Assembly (NCBI GenBank): GCA_963921195.1 | Contig: OY992536.1 | Coordinates: 328,555,038-328,619,037, forward strand | Length of the DNA stretch: 64,000 nt | Direction of reading: 5' to 3' | Origin: Pegoplata infirma | Lineage: Eukaryota > Arthropoda > Insecta > Diptera > Anthomyiidae | Shown here: piece by piece, positions 10,224 to 22,127 of the stretch | Layout of the letters: each line of letters opens with the position of its first letter | Numbering within the stretch: the stretch's first letter is position 1 | Notes under the pieces: generated by a model | What the model saw: only the letters and a program-made list of their open reading frames with translations | Database searches by the model: none | Told to the model about the DNA's origin: nothing | Position numbers and translations under genes: made by a program

Positions 10224-10521
10224 ACTCCTGCTAGTGGATATCCTGGTGCTATAGATGATTTAATATTCTCTGGTGCTGGTTCCGGTTGTCGAGGTGATGA
10301 CGAAGACGAATGTACACCACCGTTTGAAGCAAGTGGAGATGATCTTATCACACCAGTCTATGTGCCACCAACTAAACAAACGACAATGCCTCAAAACGTC
10401 AGCACTGATAAAACCAATGGTACCGAACGGGCCTGCGATGATGAAGATTGCATACACGGTTCCGGGGATTATGGCGAAACAACAGAACAGTTTACATCTA
10501 CAAGTACGGCTAAAGGTTCAG
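10224..10521 (+). CDS. Nrx-1: Neurexin-1, exon encoding the acidic cysteine-loop stalk
   Basis: This exon encodes the extracellular stalk between LNS6 and the Thr-rich region. It reads TPASGYPGAIDDLIFSGAGS, then the loop CRGDDEDEC (Cys at about 10287 and 10311), then TPPFEASGDDLITPVYVPP, a region with two N-glycosylation sequons (NVS and NGT), a second loop CDDEDC (10434-10451), then IHGSGDYGETTEQF. The first loop matches in position and character the acidic cysteine loop of vertebrate neurexin stalks, and Ser-Gly beside acidic residues fits heparan-sulfate attachment. The acceptor is tandem (AAGCAG): using the upstream AG adds one Gln and starts the exon at 10221. The exon ends in phase 1 (TCA G|GTAAGT). 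It is isolated between two long introns, which allows regulated inclusion, although its phases (0 in, 1 out) mean skipping would shift the frame. Confidence 0.93.
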
Positions 10522-10681
10522 GTAAGTGTCTTGTGATATTTATGAGACCATCGAATCGATCTTTGTTGTCATTTCATTATTTGGCATCTCTCACAACCAC
10601 CACCAAAGTATATATGGCGAAGTTATTTTCCTTTTATTTTTATCTTTTTTTTTTGGTTTATGTGGGAAAACAAGTTTAAAG

Positions 10682-12087
10682 CAGTGTTGGCTACCGTTAC
10701 CCTTTCAATACCGTTACCGATTAAAAACCCTTTAATATTGACTACCGTTACCGTTACCAATACCGAAATAAAAAATTTTAAATACCGTTACCGATTAAAA
10801 ACCATTACCTTTATTCGGATTTTTACCGGTATTATATCGGTTTTGTTTCGGTTGTCTTAATATTACTTTTTTTTAGTTTTTTTGCAGATAAAAATCAAAT
10901 TAAAATATTTTTAATGTTGGTAAAATAAATAAATTTTTATTCATTGTAAACCGGATTGTCATTTGGGCAAAAACAATGAAAAAGTCTGTCCAACCAATGA
11001 TCACATTCGCAATTTTCTAAAATTTCTGAAGAGAAAAGTGAGTGCCACGACAAACCTGATTCGCTCAAGTTTTGCTGGCGTTGTCATCCACGCAGGTAAG
11101 CGTGGAGAGTCGTACAGTCTGAAGAAAAACTCTGTCGGAAAATCTGTAAAACAACTTTCAGTTTGAATTAGAAAGCTTTTACCAGATTTTTCTGCTATAA
11201 TGAATACTTCTAACTTAATTCTCTGTCATTAAGTTTTAAAAAATAACAGACATTTTTCTGTGTTTTACTGACTCTGTTTGCTTATTTTAAAAAATATTTT
11301 TGTTAAAATTTTAGCAGATTATATTGTAATTTTACCAAAAAATTTGTTGGCATTTTTTTTAATTTTTGTTTAATTTAAACGATTAAAACTAAAAATTAAT
11401 CAAATGTGAAAGAATCAGCTGATTATTTTAATAATTTTACAGTAATTGTCTTGTTTGTAAGAACATTTTCTAGAAAAAAATTAAAAAAAATTGAAAAGTT
11501 TATTGAAATGAAAAACTTCGCTTTTTTTATAACAGTTTTTAACAATAATAAGTATTTTTTACTTTAATAAAATATAATTTCGATGTTCAGGCTGTTTATT
11601 TGAAATCAGAAGATTTTTCAACTTAAAGCCGCAGATTTATCTGTGGTCTTGACGCATTTTTCTGCAGACTCTGCTAAAACCATCAGATTTCTTAAATGGC
11701 TCAAAGTTCAGATATTACTGCTGATTGGGCAGAGAAATCTTATAAACACGTAAAAAATCAATGATTTATTTGTTGAATTACAATATTCCGTGAATACTTT
11801 AATTTAATTCTGTGTTAATTAATTAAAGTATTAAGTACTTCTATATAATTATATGTTGAAATGCACAACATTTTTCAGTTTTTACGTGTTTTTAAAAAAT
11901 TTGTGACTTTAACAAGTTGGGTAAATTTTATTCATAATACCGGTACGTACCGGTATCGTTGTTTCGGTAACGGTTAACCGTTACCTAAATAATCAAAAAT
12001 ACCGTTACCTTTACCGTTACCGATATAAAAAATATGTAATACCAATACCGTTACCGATACCGTTATTCGTTTCGGTTGCCAACCCTG
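10682..12087. mobile_element. hAT-like element with 8-bp TSD GTTTAAAG
   Basis: The left end CAGTGTTGGCTACCGTTACC and the right end GGTTGCCAACCCTG are inverted repeats of the CAGRGTTGGC type. GTTTAAAG lies directly on both sides (10674-10681 and 12088-12095). Both ends carry runs of CCGTTACC/GGTAACGG units. The interior includes AT-rich sequence resembling the TA-flanked MITE family (CAGATTTTTCTG segments) and a 67-codon frame with no recognisable transposase motif. Confidence 0.8.
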
Positions 12088-12489
12088 GTTTAAAGTAAGA
12101 ATTTTAAGATAGAATAGGGACTAGCATACATATACATACATATATATGAAAACAAACTGTATAAAATAAACTTCTGACGCTCATTTAATGGGTTAATCTA
12201 AAATGTTTTGTGTATATAAGTTTACATGTATTCATTAACATTTATTTACAGTAGAACTTTACATACAAAAACACCACAAAAAAAAAAAATACTGTTGTGT
12301 GCCCTAATCTAACAGTGCTAAACAATTAACAATTTTATAATTTCTAAACTTACAATCGGTTTTAAAAAATATTTCTCAAAGCTATAAAAAAAATTATGTT
12401 GTAATAATATACCGTAAAGTTTAAAATAAAAAAAAAAATGCGGAACCCGCACCATTCCCCATCCTTTTTATTTCGTAAAAGATTTTTTT

Positions 12490-13075
12490 TTGAGATGGTA
12501 GAATGAGTGAAAGTGATAAATTCGGCTGTGCTGACACTTTAAAAATGTATATAAAAAAAATTTCAGGGACATTTTTTGGGGGGCGTTGTTTGGCGGGGGA
12601 GGTGGAATATGCCCTGCCCTTCAACATGAATGTATACTAATTCCTTTACTATGCTTTATGCACAATAGCAAAACAATTTTATCATTATTTTAATGATTTT
12701 TTATATATCCACGACCACAAAAGAGATTTAGCCGAAAAAACGATATTTTTTAATCCCCTGGGTCAAAGTTCAGGTCCTAAAACCTCTTCTTCTCTACAAA
12801 AAAATATGTAAGAAAATGGCGTTTCTCAGATGTAGGTTTAGTTCTTCAAGGGGAAACGTTTGTTCCCCTGGTCCGATTTCGTCCGTTTACTTAACATGAC
12901 TAGGACCATAAGTTGGAATACATCGTGACATCTACAGACAAACTGATGGACAGACGGACATTTATAGAAAGTCTTAAAATCGATAATGAATCAATAATAT
13001 ATGGGTCCCAATCCGATATTTCGATGTGTTACAAACGGAATGACAAAGTGAGTATACCTCCATACTGCGGTGCAA
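12490..13075 (+). mobile_element. Helentron-like repeat, about 585 bp
   Basis: It runs from GAGTGAAAGTGATAAATTCGG, with a decayed hairpin, through the shared CAAGGGGAAACG, ACAGACGGACA and CGATATTTCGATGTGTTAC blocks to GACAAAGTGAGTATACCTCC. The family GTATACC end is present. Confidence 0.55.
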
Positions 13076-13264
13076 ACAATTTTTTTAAATTTTTGCTCTA
13101 TGCTATTTTGGTACATACAGCTGCTCACAAGAATTTAAGTTTTGCTTTAGCTTTGCAAAATCTTAAGATTTTGAAATTGCTTTTGTTTTATTTTTGTTAT
13201 ATAAGCCTTAAGAATGGCTTTTAGTCATTCTCTAGCTAAAAAAAAATATTAAACTAAATCACTA

Positions 13265-13410
13265 CACCATTTAAATAACGACTGTAATTCGAAGATTTCA
13301 TTTGTAATTCGAAAATTCTGCTTGTAATTCGAATACTACATTTATAATATGAAATTTCCAATTGTAATTCGAAAAAAAAATCAATTGAATTTATAACAGA
13401 TCAATTACAC
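13265..13410. mobile_element. CACCATTT foldback family, left arm
   Basis: TA+CACCATTTAAATAACGACTG opens a run of TGTAATTCGAAGATTCCATT-type units. The element is broken by later insertions; related units reappear at 15272-15362 and 15985-16041. Confidence 0.55.
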
Positions 13411-13412
13411 AG

Positions 13413-13637
13413 CCCAGGAAAAATTGTTCAATAGATTCTTGAACATATTCTACGGTAATCACAACAAAATTTTCTATATAAAATTATTTTTCAAAAAAAC
13501 TACTTGCTCTAAAAAACGATTGCCTTTGGGACAATTTCAAACAAAAATTATTAATTCTGGAATGTTAAGTAGAACCGGTTGCGGGGTAGTTTGATGCGTT
13601 CTGGAACCGATTATTTGGAACAGAAAATTTTGCTGGG
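13413..13637. mobile_element. CCC-type element with 2-bp TSD AG, 225 bp
   Basis: CCCAGGAAAAATTG at the left mirrors CAGAAAATTTTGCTGGG at the right, with AG on both sides. Internal phrases (GACAATTTCAAACAAAAAT, GGAACCG) are shared with the longer element at 1158-2572, so it is probably a short relative. Confidence 0.6.
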
Positions 13638-14319
13638 AGGTTGACAAAATTTGAACTTTTTCAATTTGCATGACCTTTGACAACTGATTTTAGTGTGCTG
13701 ATTTTTTTTTTTGATATGGATTTTAGTGTGCTGATTCCGAATATGTTATTCAATTGTTTCCATCAGCTCGCGTTCGCGAGCAAATCGCTGTTAAAGAGTC
13801 GAAAAAGTGCGTTTTTTACCAATTTTGCTTGGCTATAATTTCCAAAAAAAAATTTAGTGCCTCAGTTTTAAACACGAACTTAACTATATTGGATGCCAGG
13901 ATTCCAAAACTGGTATAAGCTTTTTTCTAACAGCTTTAGTTTTCGAGTTATTAAAAAGGGCATAAATATTTAGACAAAATTAAAGAGGTCATAAATTTAA
14001 AAATTTTATTTTAGCGATATCTCCAAAGCTAAAGATGACTCAACAAAAGTAAGAGCATTTTTGGAATCAGCATATCCAACATACCTAAAATCGTCATTCA
14101 CTTTTTGGATGTAAGACTAGTGTTGGTAAATATAGACTCACAAACATGCCAAAAACAGCCTATTTTCAAAGTTTCCTTAGGCTATATCTCGAAAACTAGA
14201 GCTGACCCAAAAAAACGGTAGCCAGATTTGAAATCAGCGATCCCCTGATACCCAAAATTAGCTATCAGAACTCGGGCACAAAAAAAAAGTGTTGCCCTGT
14301 GTTATAAATAGAAAAATAT

Positions 14320-15272
14320 CAATTGAATGTGTGTGTGGAAGAAGGTGCTAAAATCCAATTTTTTGAAATCGCGTTTTTTTGCAAAATCGTATCTTCCTTC
14401 AATAGTTCGACCTATTTGCAAACAAATTTGTTAAAAACTTGATCGTTTTCGGTCATAAAATTGACCTTAAAAGTTTAATTTTAGCTATTTTTGGAAATAT
14501 TTTATATTTTTCTCCGAATACTAACATGGTTTTTGCAGTTAAACTAAAGGTGGTATATCAAAATTCTTGCATGTGCGATGGTTAACGTGTAGAAAACATC
14601 ACAGGCTTTAACATGTGCCCATTGGTTTGGCCAAAAACGCTTTCATATCTAATCTATCTATAGTTAAAGTGTGAATATGGAAAAAGGTGCTATATCCATA
14701 TAAAAACACAATATTGTTTTACGAAATACTAAGGGCGGATTTAGATAATCTATCCAATTTTTGAGTTTAAACTATAAAATGGAATGGTTAGTAACTTATA
14801 TTATAAATTGTGCAAATTTTTTTTAACCCATTACGCGAAAATCGGTTCAAAATAAACCAAAAACCACTTGTTTTTTGTTAAATTAACTACCTTTTATTAT
14901 TCTTATATAAAAATTAGTATTGCTGGACCCCGTCTAAATTTTGCAGAATTCATCATGCCAAATTTTAATTTTTAAAAAATAACACAAAAAACATAAAACT
15001 ACTTGGCAAATGTATTGAAATTCCTAGTAGAAATTGTAACATACTTAGCACCTTATTCCACTAGAACAAAATTTCACATGCAATTTTTTGCTACTTCCGC
15101 TCATTCTATTTTTATGAAATTTTGTACATAGATGCAAATGGTCAATCTTTGTCGATCTGCAAAAAGAAAATTATGAAATTTAATTTTTTTCGCGAATTAT
15201 TTAGTTTTTTGCTTCTCCTATACAATTTGGTTTTTGGATTATAGCACCTTGTTCCACACCCACATTCAATTG
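14320..15272. mobile_element. Terminal-inverted-repeat element, about 950 bp
   Basis: CAATTGAATGTGTGTGTGG and AAGGTGCTAAAATCCAA at the left match, inverted, TTGGATTATAGCACCTT and CCACACCCACATTCAATTG at the right. GGTGCTATATCC recurs inside. The edges are uncertain because they merge with the flanking AATTG units of the foldback array. Confidence 0.6.
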
Positions 15273-16041
15273 TAAATCGAAAAAGATCAATTGTAATTTG
15301 AAAAAGATCAGTTTTAGTTCGAAGATTCCAATTGTAATTCGTAAAAAATCAATTACACCGTCCGACAAAAATTAAAAAAAAAATCGTTAAACACGAACTG
15401 GATAACATACGTTTGAAAGAGAAACTAAATGAGTAAAACACGAACTGGATAACATACGTTTAAAATTAGAGACTAAATGTAGTAAAACTGCATTTACAGT
15501 TTTTCATTTCGTGATCCTGTTTCCTTTTAAAAGGACTTCAAAGTTTTCGAGGATTAAAGTTTATAAAATATTTTTTTATATCTGACATATACAGATTACA
15601 CTAGTGACTGCATTAACCTAGTGACTGCAAATGAAAGAAAAGGATCTCCCCTAAGTAAGTTACGTCCTTTCAAAACTTTATCCTTCAATATCATTCAAAA
15701 TTTTCAACAAACATTTTAATTAAGTTTTCAAAGGACGTTATTTACATCCTTTTATGGAAAAATTAGGGGAGATCCCCTTTTTCATTTGCCATCACCATTG
15801 TCGTCCTAGGACAAGTACAAATATTTCCAAAATATTTTACAAAAAGTTTCAAAACTTTGAAGTCCTTTTAAAAGGAAACAAGATCATGAAATGAAAAACT
15901 GTAAATGCAGTTTTACTCCATTCGATCTCTTTTACTTTCAGACGTATATCGTCCGGTTCATGTTTAATATTGGCTGTCAAACGTTGTTATAATTCAAAGA
16001 AAATCAATTGTATTTTGAAAAAGATCAATTGTAATTCAAAC
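15272..16041. mobile_element. Foldback (15389-15965) inside CACCATTT-family array units
   Basis: At 15272-15362 and 15985-16041 lie AATTGTAATTCGAAAAAGATC-type units. Between them is a separate 577-bp foldback: AAACACGAACTGGATAACAT at the left is mirrored, with some divergence, by ATCGTCCGGTTCATGTTT at the right, and CCTTTTAAAAGGACTTCAAA is inverted near the centre side of each arm. A tandem duplication of about 50 bp marks the left terminus. Confidence 0.6.
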
Positions 16042-16042
16042 A

Positions 16043-17150
16043 AGTGAGAGTGTTAAGTTCGGCTATGCCGAATCTTTTATACCTTCCAATATGTTAAAAA
16101 AATTAAAAAAAAAAAAATAGAATTTGAACCTGCCCCCTAAATGTTTACAAATTTATTTACCTTTCGCCCCGCGATAAATGTTTACGTATTCATTTATTAT
16201 ACATTTTGCACTATAGTTATACAATTTTATCATTACTTTAATAAATTTTTTATTCACGCCCACGAAGGCGGACCTAAATAAATGACATTTTCTTGTCCCC
16301 TTAATACAACTGCAGGCCTTTGAACTTTTTCTGACTTAAAAATATTCAATTTTCTTAGTAAATGAACAAAAAAAGCTGTAAACAAGTGAGAGTGTTAAAT
16401 TCGGCTGTGCCGAATCTTTTATACCCTCCAAAATGTAAAAAAAAAAAAAATTGACAGAGGTGTTTCTTTTTTTTGGGGGGGGGGGGGAGTTCATAGGGTC
16501 AGTGGGGCACGTTGAGAGCACCTTCCCATCGCGATAAGTATACCAAATGTTTCATTTATTTAACAAAAATACAAAAAAAACATGTAAAAACGTGTATTTT
16601 TTAGAGGTTGGTTTAGTTCTTCAAGGGGGAACTTTTTTCCTTCTGGTCCGATTTAGCCAATTTCCGAACTTAACCTGCCTAGGAACATAAGACATATTTG
16701 TGCCAAACTTGAGGTTCCTAGCTCTTTTATTTTGGACTGCATCGTGTTAACTACAGACGGACGGACGGACGGACAGACAGACGGACGGACGGACGGACAT
16801 CGCTAGAATGTCTTAGAATCGATCACTGATCAATAATATATATACTTTATGGGGTCCCCGACCGATATTTCGATGCGTTACATACGGAATGACAAAGTGA
16901 GTATACCCCCATACTGTAGTTGGAGGGTATAAAAATTGTGTTTTTTCAGAGGTTGGTTTGGTTTTTAAAGAAGGAAATTTTTCCCCTATAATCTGATTTT
17001 TCCCATTTCTGAACTCAACCATCCCAAGACCATAAGACATTCTCTTGTCGAACTTTAGGAGTCTAGCTCTTTTACTATGGACTGTATCGTGACTTCCACA
17101 GACGATCATCGCAAGAATGTCTTAGAATCGATCGTTTCTTAGATTTTTAT
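16043..17150 (+). mobile_element. Cluster of Helentron-like repeats
   Basis: A truncated copy starts at 16043 (GAGAGTGTTAAGTTCGG, hairpin 16058-16072). A longer copy runs from 16384 (hairpin 16400-16414) to about 16935 (CATACTGTAGTTGGAGGGTA), and another partial copy follows to 17150. A GGAC/ACGG microsatellite lies at 16755-16800 and a G-run at about 16474-16488. The 16826 segment ACTGATCAATAATATA is the intact form of the target site interrupted at 52043. Confidence 0.6.
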
Positions 17151-17479
17151 TGTCTTAGAATTTATAGTTATGTTTTTTTTTTCAAATTTATACGTAATGC
17201 TATCAGGTTCAATTTGAAATGCTGCAATTCAATACATACTGAATATATTTTCCTTTCTAATTTCCTTATTTCCTTTTCGGCTGGCAAATACTATAAAATT
17301 AATAGCATTTTAGAAGTTGTAGATCCGATATTCCGTATTTTTCTTTTGGTTCTAATGGGCTTGGGTACATATTACAAAAATGTTACAGTATTTTTTTATT
17401 CATAATTTCTGCACAAGATAAGACAAATAATTAAAAAAAAAAAATTGAAAATTCTTAAACTGGAATTTTCAAATAATAC

Positions 17480-17640
17480 ACTTTAATTAAAATGATTTCA
17501 GTTTAATATTATAAATTGTGTAAATTTAAACAAAATGTGTAATTTTACTTAAAATTAAATGGAATGTACTCAATTTAAAGTAGTATTTAATTGAAATTTG
17601 TTAAAATTTATACAATTTATGGTAGGAAAGTTAACTTTCG
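17480..17640. mobile_element. MITE fragment related to 28985-29157
   Basis: TACACTTTAATTAAAATGAT followed by TTCAGTTT and ATAAATTGTGTAAATTT matches the inverted end of the element at 28985-29157. The right terminus is not clear. Confidence 0.45.
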
Positions 17641-17959
17641 TTAAAATCGGAATATCAAAGTCGGTCGGTAATTTTTGTGCTTTCAAAAAAGTTAATCGTT
17701 TTCATAGTATTTTTTTATTAATCTAATCTTTTTTGTCTGATATGAGGTTAAGTTTATTTAAAAAAAAAACTTATTCTGAAATTTGTTTCCCTAACCAAAC
17801 ATTCCCAAATGCTTTTCCATCAATCATGGCATTAAAACAAAACCAAAACTCTATAATCGTTTCTCATTCATGTCAGCCATGGACACTATTAAAAAAATGC
17901 TAAATTGTTAAAAAAGAAAATATAGCATTACAGTTGGACTTATTTCTTTCAGAAATTAA

Positions 17960-18680
17960 ACTCTGCTTCATAGTACTGACTGTGATTGTGCACCGGCTGC
18001 TCAGAAAACCATACTAAATTCCAAACAAAACTTAGCACTGTAGATAAATTTACACACATTCAAAACACCAAAAAATAAAAAAAAAATAAAAGCAGAGCTG
18101 GGCAACTGCATCATATATTTCCGTAATCTCTTACCGATAAGCTCATAAGTATATAGACACTAAAAAATATATAAAAAACAACGAATAATAAAATAAATAA
18201 ATAACACCACCAACATGTATGTATATGAATGAATATGTATGTATGTAAAATTTAAGGAAAGCTAGGATATGAAAAGGATAATAAGCATAATAAGTAAAAG
18301 TTCCTGGATTTATTAGAAAAGATATATATATGTAGGTAGATCTATAAACTATATACAATATATATATCAATAAAACAACAAAAAAGTTAAGTATTATTAA
18401 GTGTATTTAAAGAAAAATATAATAATAATATACATTAATTGCGCGTAAATACATATGTACCTTAACATTAGGATCTGCTATATACAATATACATATAAGA
18501 TAAATTTGTGTTCTTAGTTTTAAAAATAAACATACTAAAAAAAACAAAATAATTAAAAAATATAGAAACACTTCTGAAAGCCTCCAGATATGAGCTTACT
18601 ACAAAGAAGTCCATCAAAACGAACAAATTCTTAAATGCACACAAAGTAACAACACCTACCCAAGCATAGACTCCTCTCCT
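17960..18680. other. Low-complexity native intron island
   Basis: This stretch contains ATGTATGT runs, ATATAT and A-rich sequence, with no inverted repeats or repeat-family matches seen. It looks like original intron between transposon blocks. Confidence 0.45.
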
Positions 18681-18682
18681 TA

Positions 18683-18883
18683 CCTTTCTGATGAAAAAGT
18701 CATTATTTTAACATTGGCATGATATTGGAGGTAAGTACTTTCTTTGTCATTAAAAAATAAATCAATACATGAAAGATTACAAGTAAGTTATATACTGAAC
18801 TATTTGTATGTAAAAAAAAGGTAAGTACTTATTTATCTTCCTTAGATTACCCATGTAAAAATAATGACTTTTTATCTGATAGG
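18683..18883. mobile_element. MITE, 201 bp, with 3-bp TSD TTA
   Basis: CCTTTCTGATGAAAAAGTC plus ATTATTTTAACAT is mirrored by ATGTAAAAATAATGAC plus TTTTTATCTGATAGG. TTA flanks both sides. The right TTA (18884-18886) is also the left flank of the next element, so one inserted at the edge of the other. Its left end recurs at 29638 as a fragment. Confidence 0.6.
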
Positions 18884-19420
18884 TTACACTGTACAACAAT
18901 TTCAAACTTTTTCCAAAATCCCGGGTTACGACCATTGATTCTGGTAGGGGAGACCAAAAAAAATATACGTGTGTCGGCGTTTTGAAAGATCACATCGGAA
19001 TTTTATTTTGGAGACTATTAAAGTTTTCCAGCTTTGGCCTGTTCTTGCAGCATATCAGTTTATAAAACTATATGTTCACATCTGAGCTGTAAGGTGTGTT
19101 CAGCAACTTTGTAGAAAATATTATAGAAAATATTTTTTTGGAATATAACTCCCCCCAAAATTAACACAAAAACCAAAAAACAGTCAAATTCAAGATTGCT
19201 TATTAAAAAAATTACAAAAAAAAATTAACCCATAGTGGGCAATCTTGAATTTGACTGGTTTTTGGTGTTTGTGTTAAATTTTGGGCTTTTGTGTGTTCTG
19301 ACACGTATAGTAAAATTTTATGACAAACATTTTTGTAGAAAATTTCATCCCCACACTCCCCCATTTTGGGGTGTTTTATACGATTTGTTAGAATAGAGTC
19401 AAAAATTACCGTTATGGGTA

Positions 19421-19996
19421 CACTCAAAATAATCACTCTGTTAAATTACAGAGATACTCTGCTGAGCCAGCAGAAAATACCATAGATTTCCAACCAGCAA
19501 GATTTTTTGTTATTTTACGAAGAAAACTCTGTAAAATGATTTCGATAAAAAAACTGTAAATTTATAGAATTATCTGTAAAATATTGATAAAACCGAAAAG
19601 AATTTTACCAAAAAAACTCTGTAAATTTACAAAGTTTTAGGTAAATGCATTTTATGAGTTCAAAATTTTATTTTGACATTAATTAAAATAAAAAAAAATT
19701 AAACTAATTAAAATTTAAATTTTGTTAAATTTGCCCGCTTTAATGCTTTCAAATTGTAAATTTACTTTTTGATTTTTGTGAATATTACGAGTTCTTAACA
19801 AGTAACTCCAATTTTACACGTCATCATATAGATTTTACTAAGTTAAATGTAAAATAACAGATAAAATTTTGTTTTTCAAGGAAATACAAAGTATTTTCTT
19901 AAAATCTGTATTTCGACAGATAACTTTGTCAAATATCTGTCGAATTGAGATTACAGTCATTTTACAGAGTATTTAACAGAGTAATTATTTTTAGTG
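19421..19996. mobile_element. TA-flanked MITE, CACTCAAAATAAT end, 576 bp
   Basis: TA+CACTCAAAATAATCACTCTG is mirrored by CAGAGTAATTATTTTTAGTG+TA. The interior repeats ACAGAGTTTT and CTGTAAA motifs on both strands. The same family lies at 20636-21287. Confidence 0.7.
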
Positions 19997-20090
19997 TAGG
20001 AGTTAGAGGGTTAATATGTTCCACAAAAATATTTGCCATAATATTTTCTACAAATATTACCCTAAACATCAGATCTAAAAACCACATAGG

Positions 20091-20329
20091 CCCTTACCAC
20101 AAGAAAACAAAAAGTCTATTTTAACAAAAGTTTTATTTTAAATTTCAAATTTTCAATACATTTTTTGAAAGTCGATTTTAAAAACAAAAACAATTTGTAT
20201 GGAAATAAAATTAAAAGCTGATTTTAAATACATTTTATTTTTCTATGGTAAGGCTGAATTTGTATGGAAATAAAATTAAAAGCTCATTTTAAATTTATTT
20301 TATTTTCTTGTGGTAAGGCTGATAGTTTA
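20091..20329. repeat. CTTACCAC repeat with internal duplication
   Basis: CTTACCACAAGAAAA at the left is inverted at the right as TTTTCTTGTGGTAAG. About 70 bp starting GGTAAGGCTGAATTTGTATG is partly duplicated at the right side. A related copy lies at 40880-41040. Confidence 0.5.
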
Positions 20330-20635
20330 ATAGTCAAATTCAAGATTGCCAATTAAAAAAATTACAAAAAAAAAGTTAGTCATTAGTGGGTAATCTCGAA
20401 TTTGAATGGTTTTTAGGGTTTTTTTGTTAAGTTTTGGGATTTGGTAAGTTCTAAAAAGTATAATAAAATTATATGGTCAACATTTTTGTATGGGTGCTTT
20501 TTACAATTTGTTAGAATAGAGCCCAAAAGTACCATTATGAGGAGGAATTAGGTTAATATATTCCACAAAAATGTTTGCAATATTTTCTACAAAGTTGCTG
20601 GATTCAACTTACACCTCAGATGTAAAGAAAACATA

Positions 20636-21287
20636 CACTCAAAATAATAACTCTGTAAAATATTCTGTAAAATGACTGTAATCTCAATTCAACAGATATT
20701 TGACAGAGTTTTCTGTCAAAATACAGATTTTAAGAAAATACTTTTTATTTCGTTGTGACAAAAAAACAAAGTTTCCTCTGATATATTACTTTTTACTTTG
20801 TAATCTTAATTTAACTGATAATTAACAGAGTTTTCTGCTAAAATACAGATTTAAGCAAAATACTTCGTATTTTTTATGACCAAAAACGTTTTCTGTTTTT
20901 AGTAGTTTTTGTTTTGTTACGAAACATTAAAATTTTATCTGTTTTTTTTAGAATAAGTTGAAAAAAGTAGCAAAAAAAGTTATAAAAAAAAGTCTTGTCA
21001 GAAATCTTATAAAAATTTTACAAAATAACATGCATCAAATGCATTTTTTTTGCATCAAATGCATTTTACAAATATATGTAAATTTAGATAGTTTTCTTTG
21101 CTAAATTGTAGTTTATTTAACAAATATTTTACTATAAACTCTGTAAATTAACAGTTTTTTTATCAAAATCATTTTACAGAGTTTTTTAGTAAAATTACCA
21201 AGAAATGTTGTTAGCTGGAAAAGTATGGTGTACTCTGTTAAATTAGCAGATTTTTTCTGTAATTTAACAGAGTTATTATTTTGAGTG
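20636..21287. mobile_element. TA-flanked MITE, CACTCAAAATAAT end, 652 bp
   Basis: TA+CACTCAAAATAATAACTCTG is matched almost perfectly by the inverted right end CAGAGTTATTATTTTGAGTG+TA. It is a second copy of the family at 19421, with ACAGAG/CTCTGT motifs throughout. Confidence 0.75.
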
Positions 21288-21733
21288 TAGTTTTATATAC
21301 CGATATGCTGCAAGAACAGGTCAAAGCTGGGAAACTTTAACAGTCTCTTAATTAAAATTTCGATGTGATCTTTCAAAACACCGATGCACGTATATCTTTT
21401 TTTGGTCTCCTCTACAAGAATCAATCGTCGTTTAGTGTTGTACTGTGTTAAAAGAGATTTTTCGGAGCGGGTTGTTTTTCGTACAAGATTTTAAAGTTAC
21501 AAATGCTAAAGCTAAGAAGCGAGAGTATCTGTCTTCTTTTAAAATACTACAAATTTTTAATTCAAACTTTTACTTATTTAAATAAATTGCTTTTTTAAAT
21601 ATTCTTTTGACATTTGGGGTTATAGCGATTACAGCTTTCGATTCTAATTTTGCCATTAATCAACACTTTTTGATGCCTAATTCGTTTCCAAATATTAATG
21701 CTCCATGAAGTTCAAAAACAGATCAATTAAAAT

Positions 21734-22082
21734 CCCGTGTAAAAAAATAATTGGATCAAAACATATCTCTTTTGGTAAAAACATATATGGATCATATCTA
21801 AATGGATATAATCAGATCTACTCCATATATACTCATATCTGCTTCAGATATGTTTTGATCCGTAAATTGAGTCTATCTGGCATATATGACATATATGATC
21901 AGACATTTTCAGATATGTTCATATATGTAAAATTGTCAGATAGACTCAATTTACGGATCAAAACATATCTGAAGCAGATATGAATATATATGGAGTAGAT
22001 CTGATTATATCCATTTAGATATGATCCATATATGTTTTTATCAAAAGAGATATGTTTTGATCCAATTATTTTTTTACACGGG
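21734..22082. mobile_element. CCC-type palindrome with 2-bp TSD AT, 349 bp
   Basis: The left arm starts CCCGTGTAAAAAAATAATTG and the right arm ends with its complement. Arms of about 165 bp are nearly identical, including GGATCAAAACATATCT and ATATGGAGTAGATCTGA. AT flanks both sides. The high arm identity implies recent insertion. Confidence 0.8.
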
Positions 22083-22127
22083 ATTCGATTTTTTTTTAAT
22101 TCTTGAAAAGTGTAAATGTCTGTAAAG

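Larger units (their letters stand above)
18887..21447. mobile_element. CAC-type foldback with 3-bp TSD TTA, 2.56 kb
   Basis: CACTGTACAACA at the left mirrors TGTTGTACTGTG at the right, with TTA on both sides. The arms share GGTCTCC...ATACGTG, GATCACATCG and TGCTGCAAGAACAGG in inverted orientation. Two TA-flanked MITEs and a CTTACCAC repeat are nested inside. The paired segment AGTCAAATTCAAGATTGC occurs at about 19181 and 20334. No transposase frame is seen. Confidence 0.65.

Noticed and set aside
10963..11166. 67-codon frame inside the hAT-like element as a transposase relic
   Set aside because: No zinc-finger or hAT dimerisation motif could be seen and the frame is short.
16746..16800. GGAC/ACGG microsatellite as a regulatory array
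   Set aside because: It is an expansion of the GTCCGTCCGTCTG segment common to all Helentron-like copies here.
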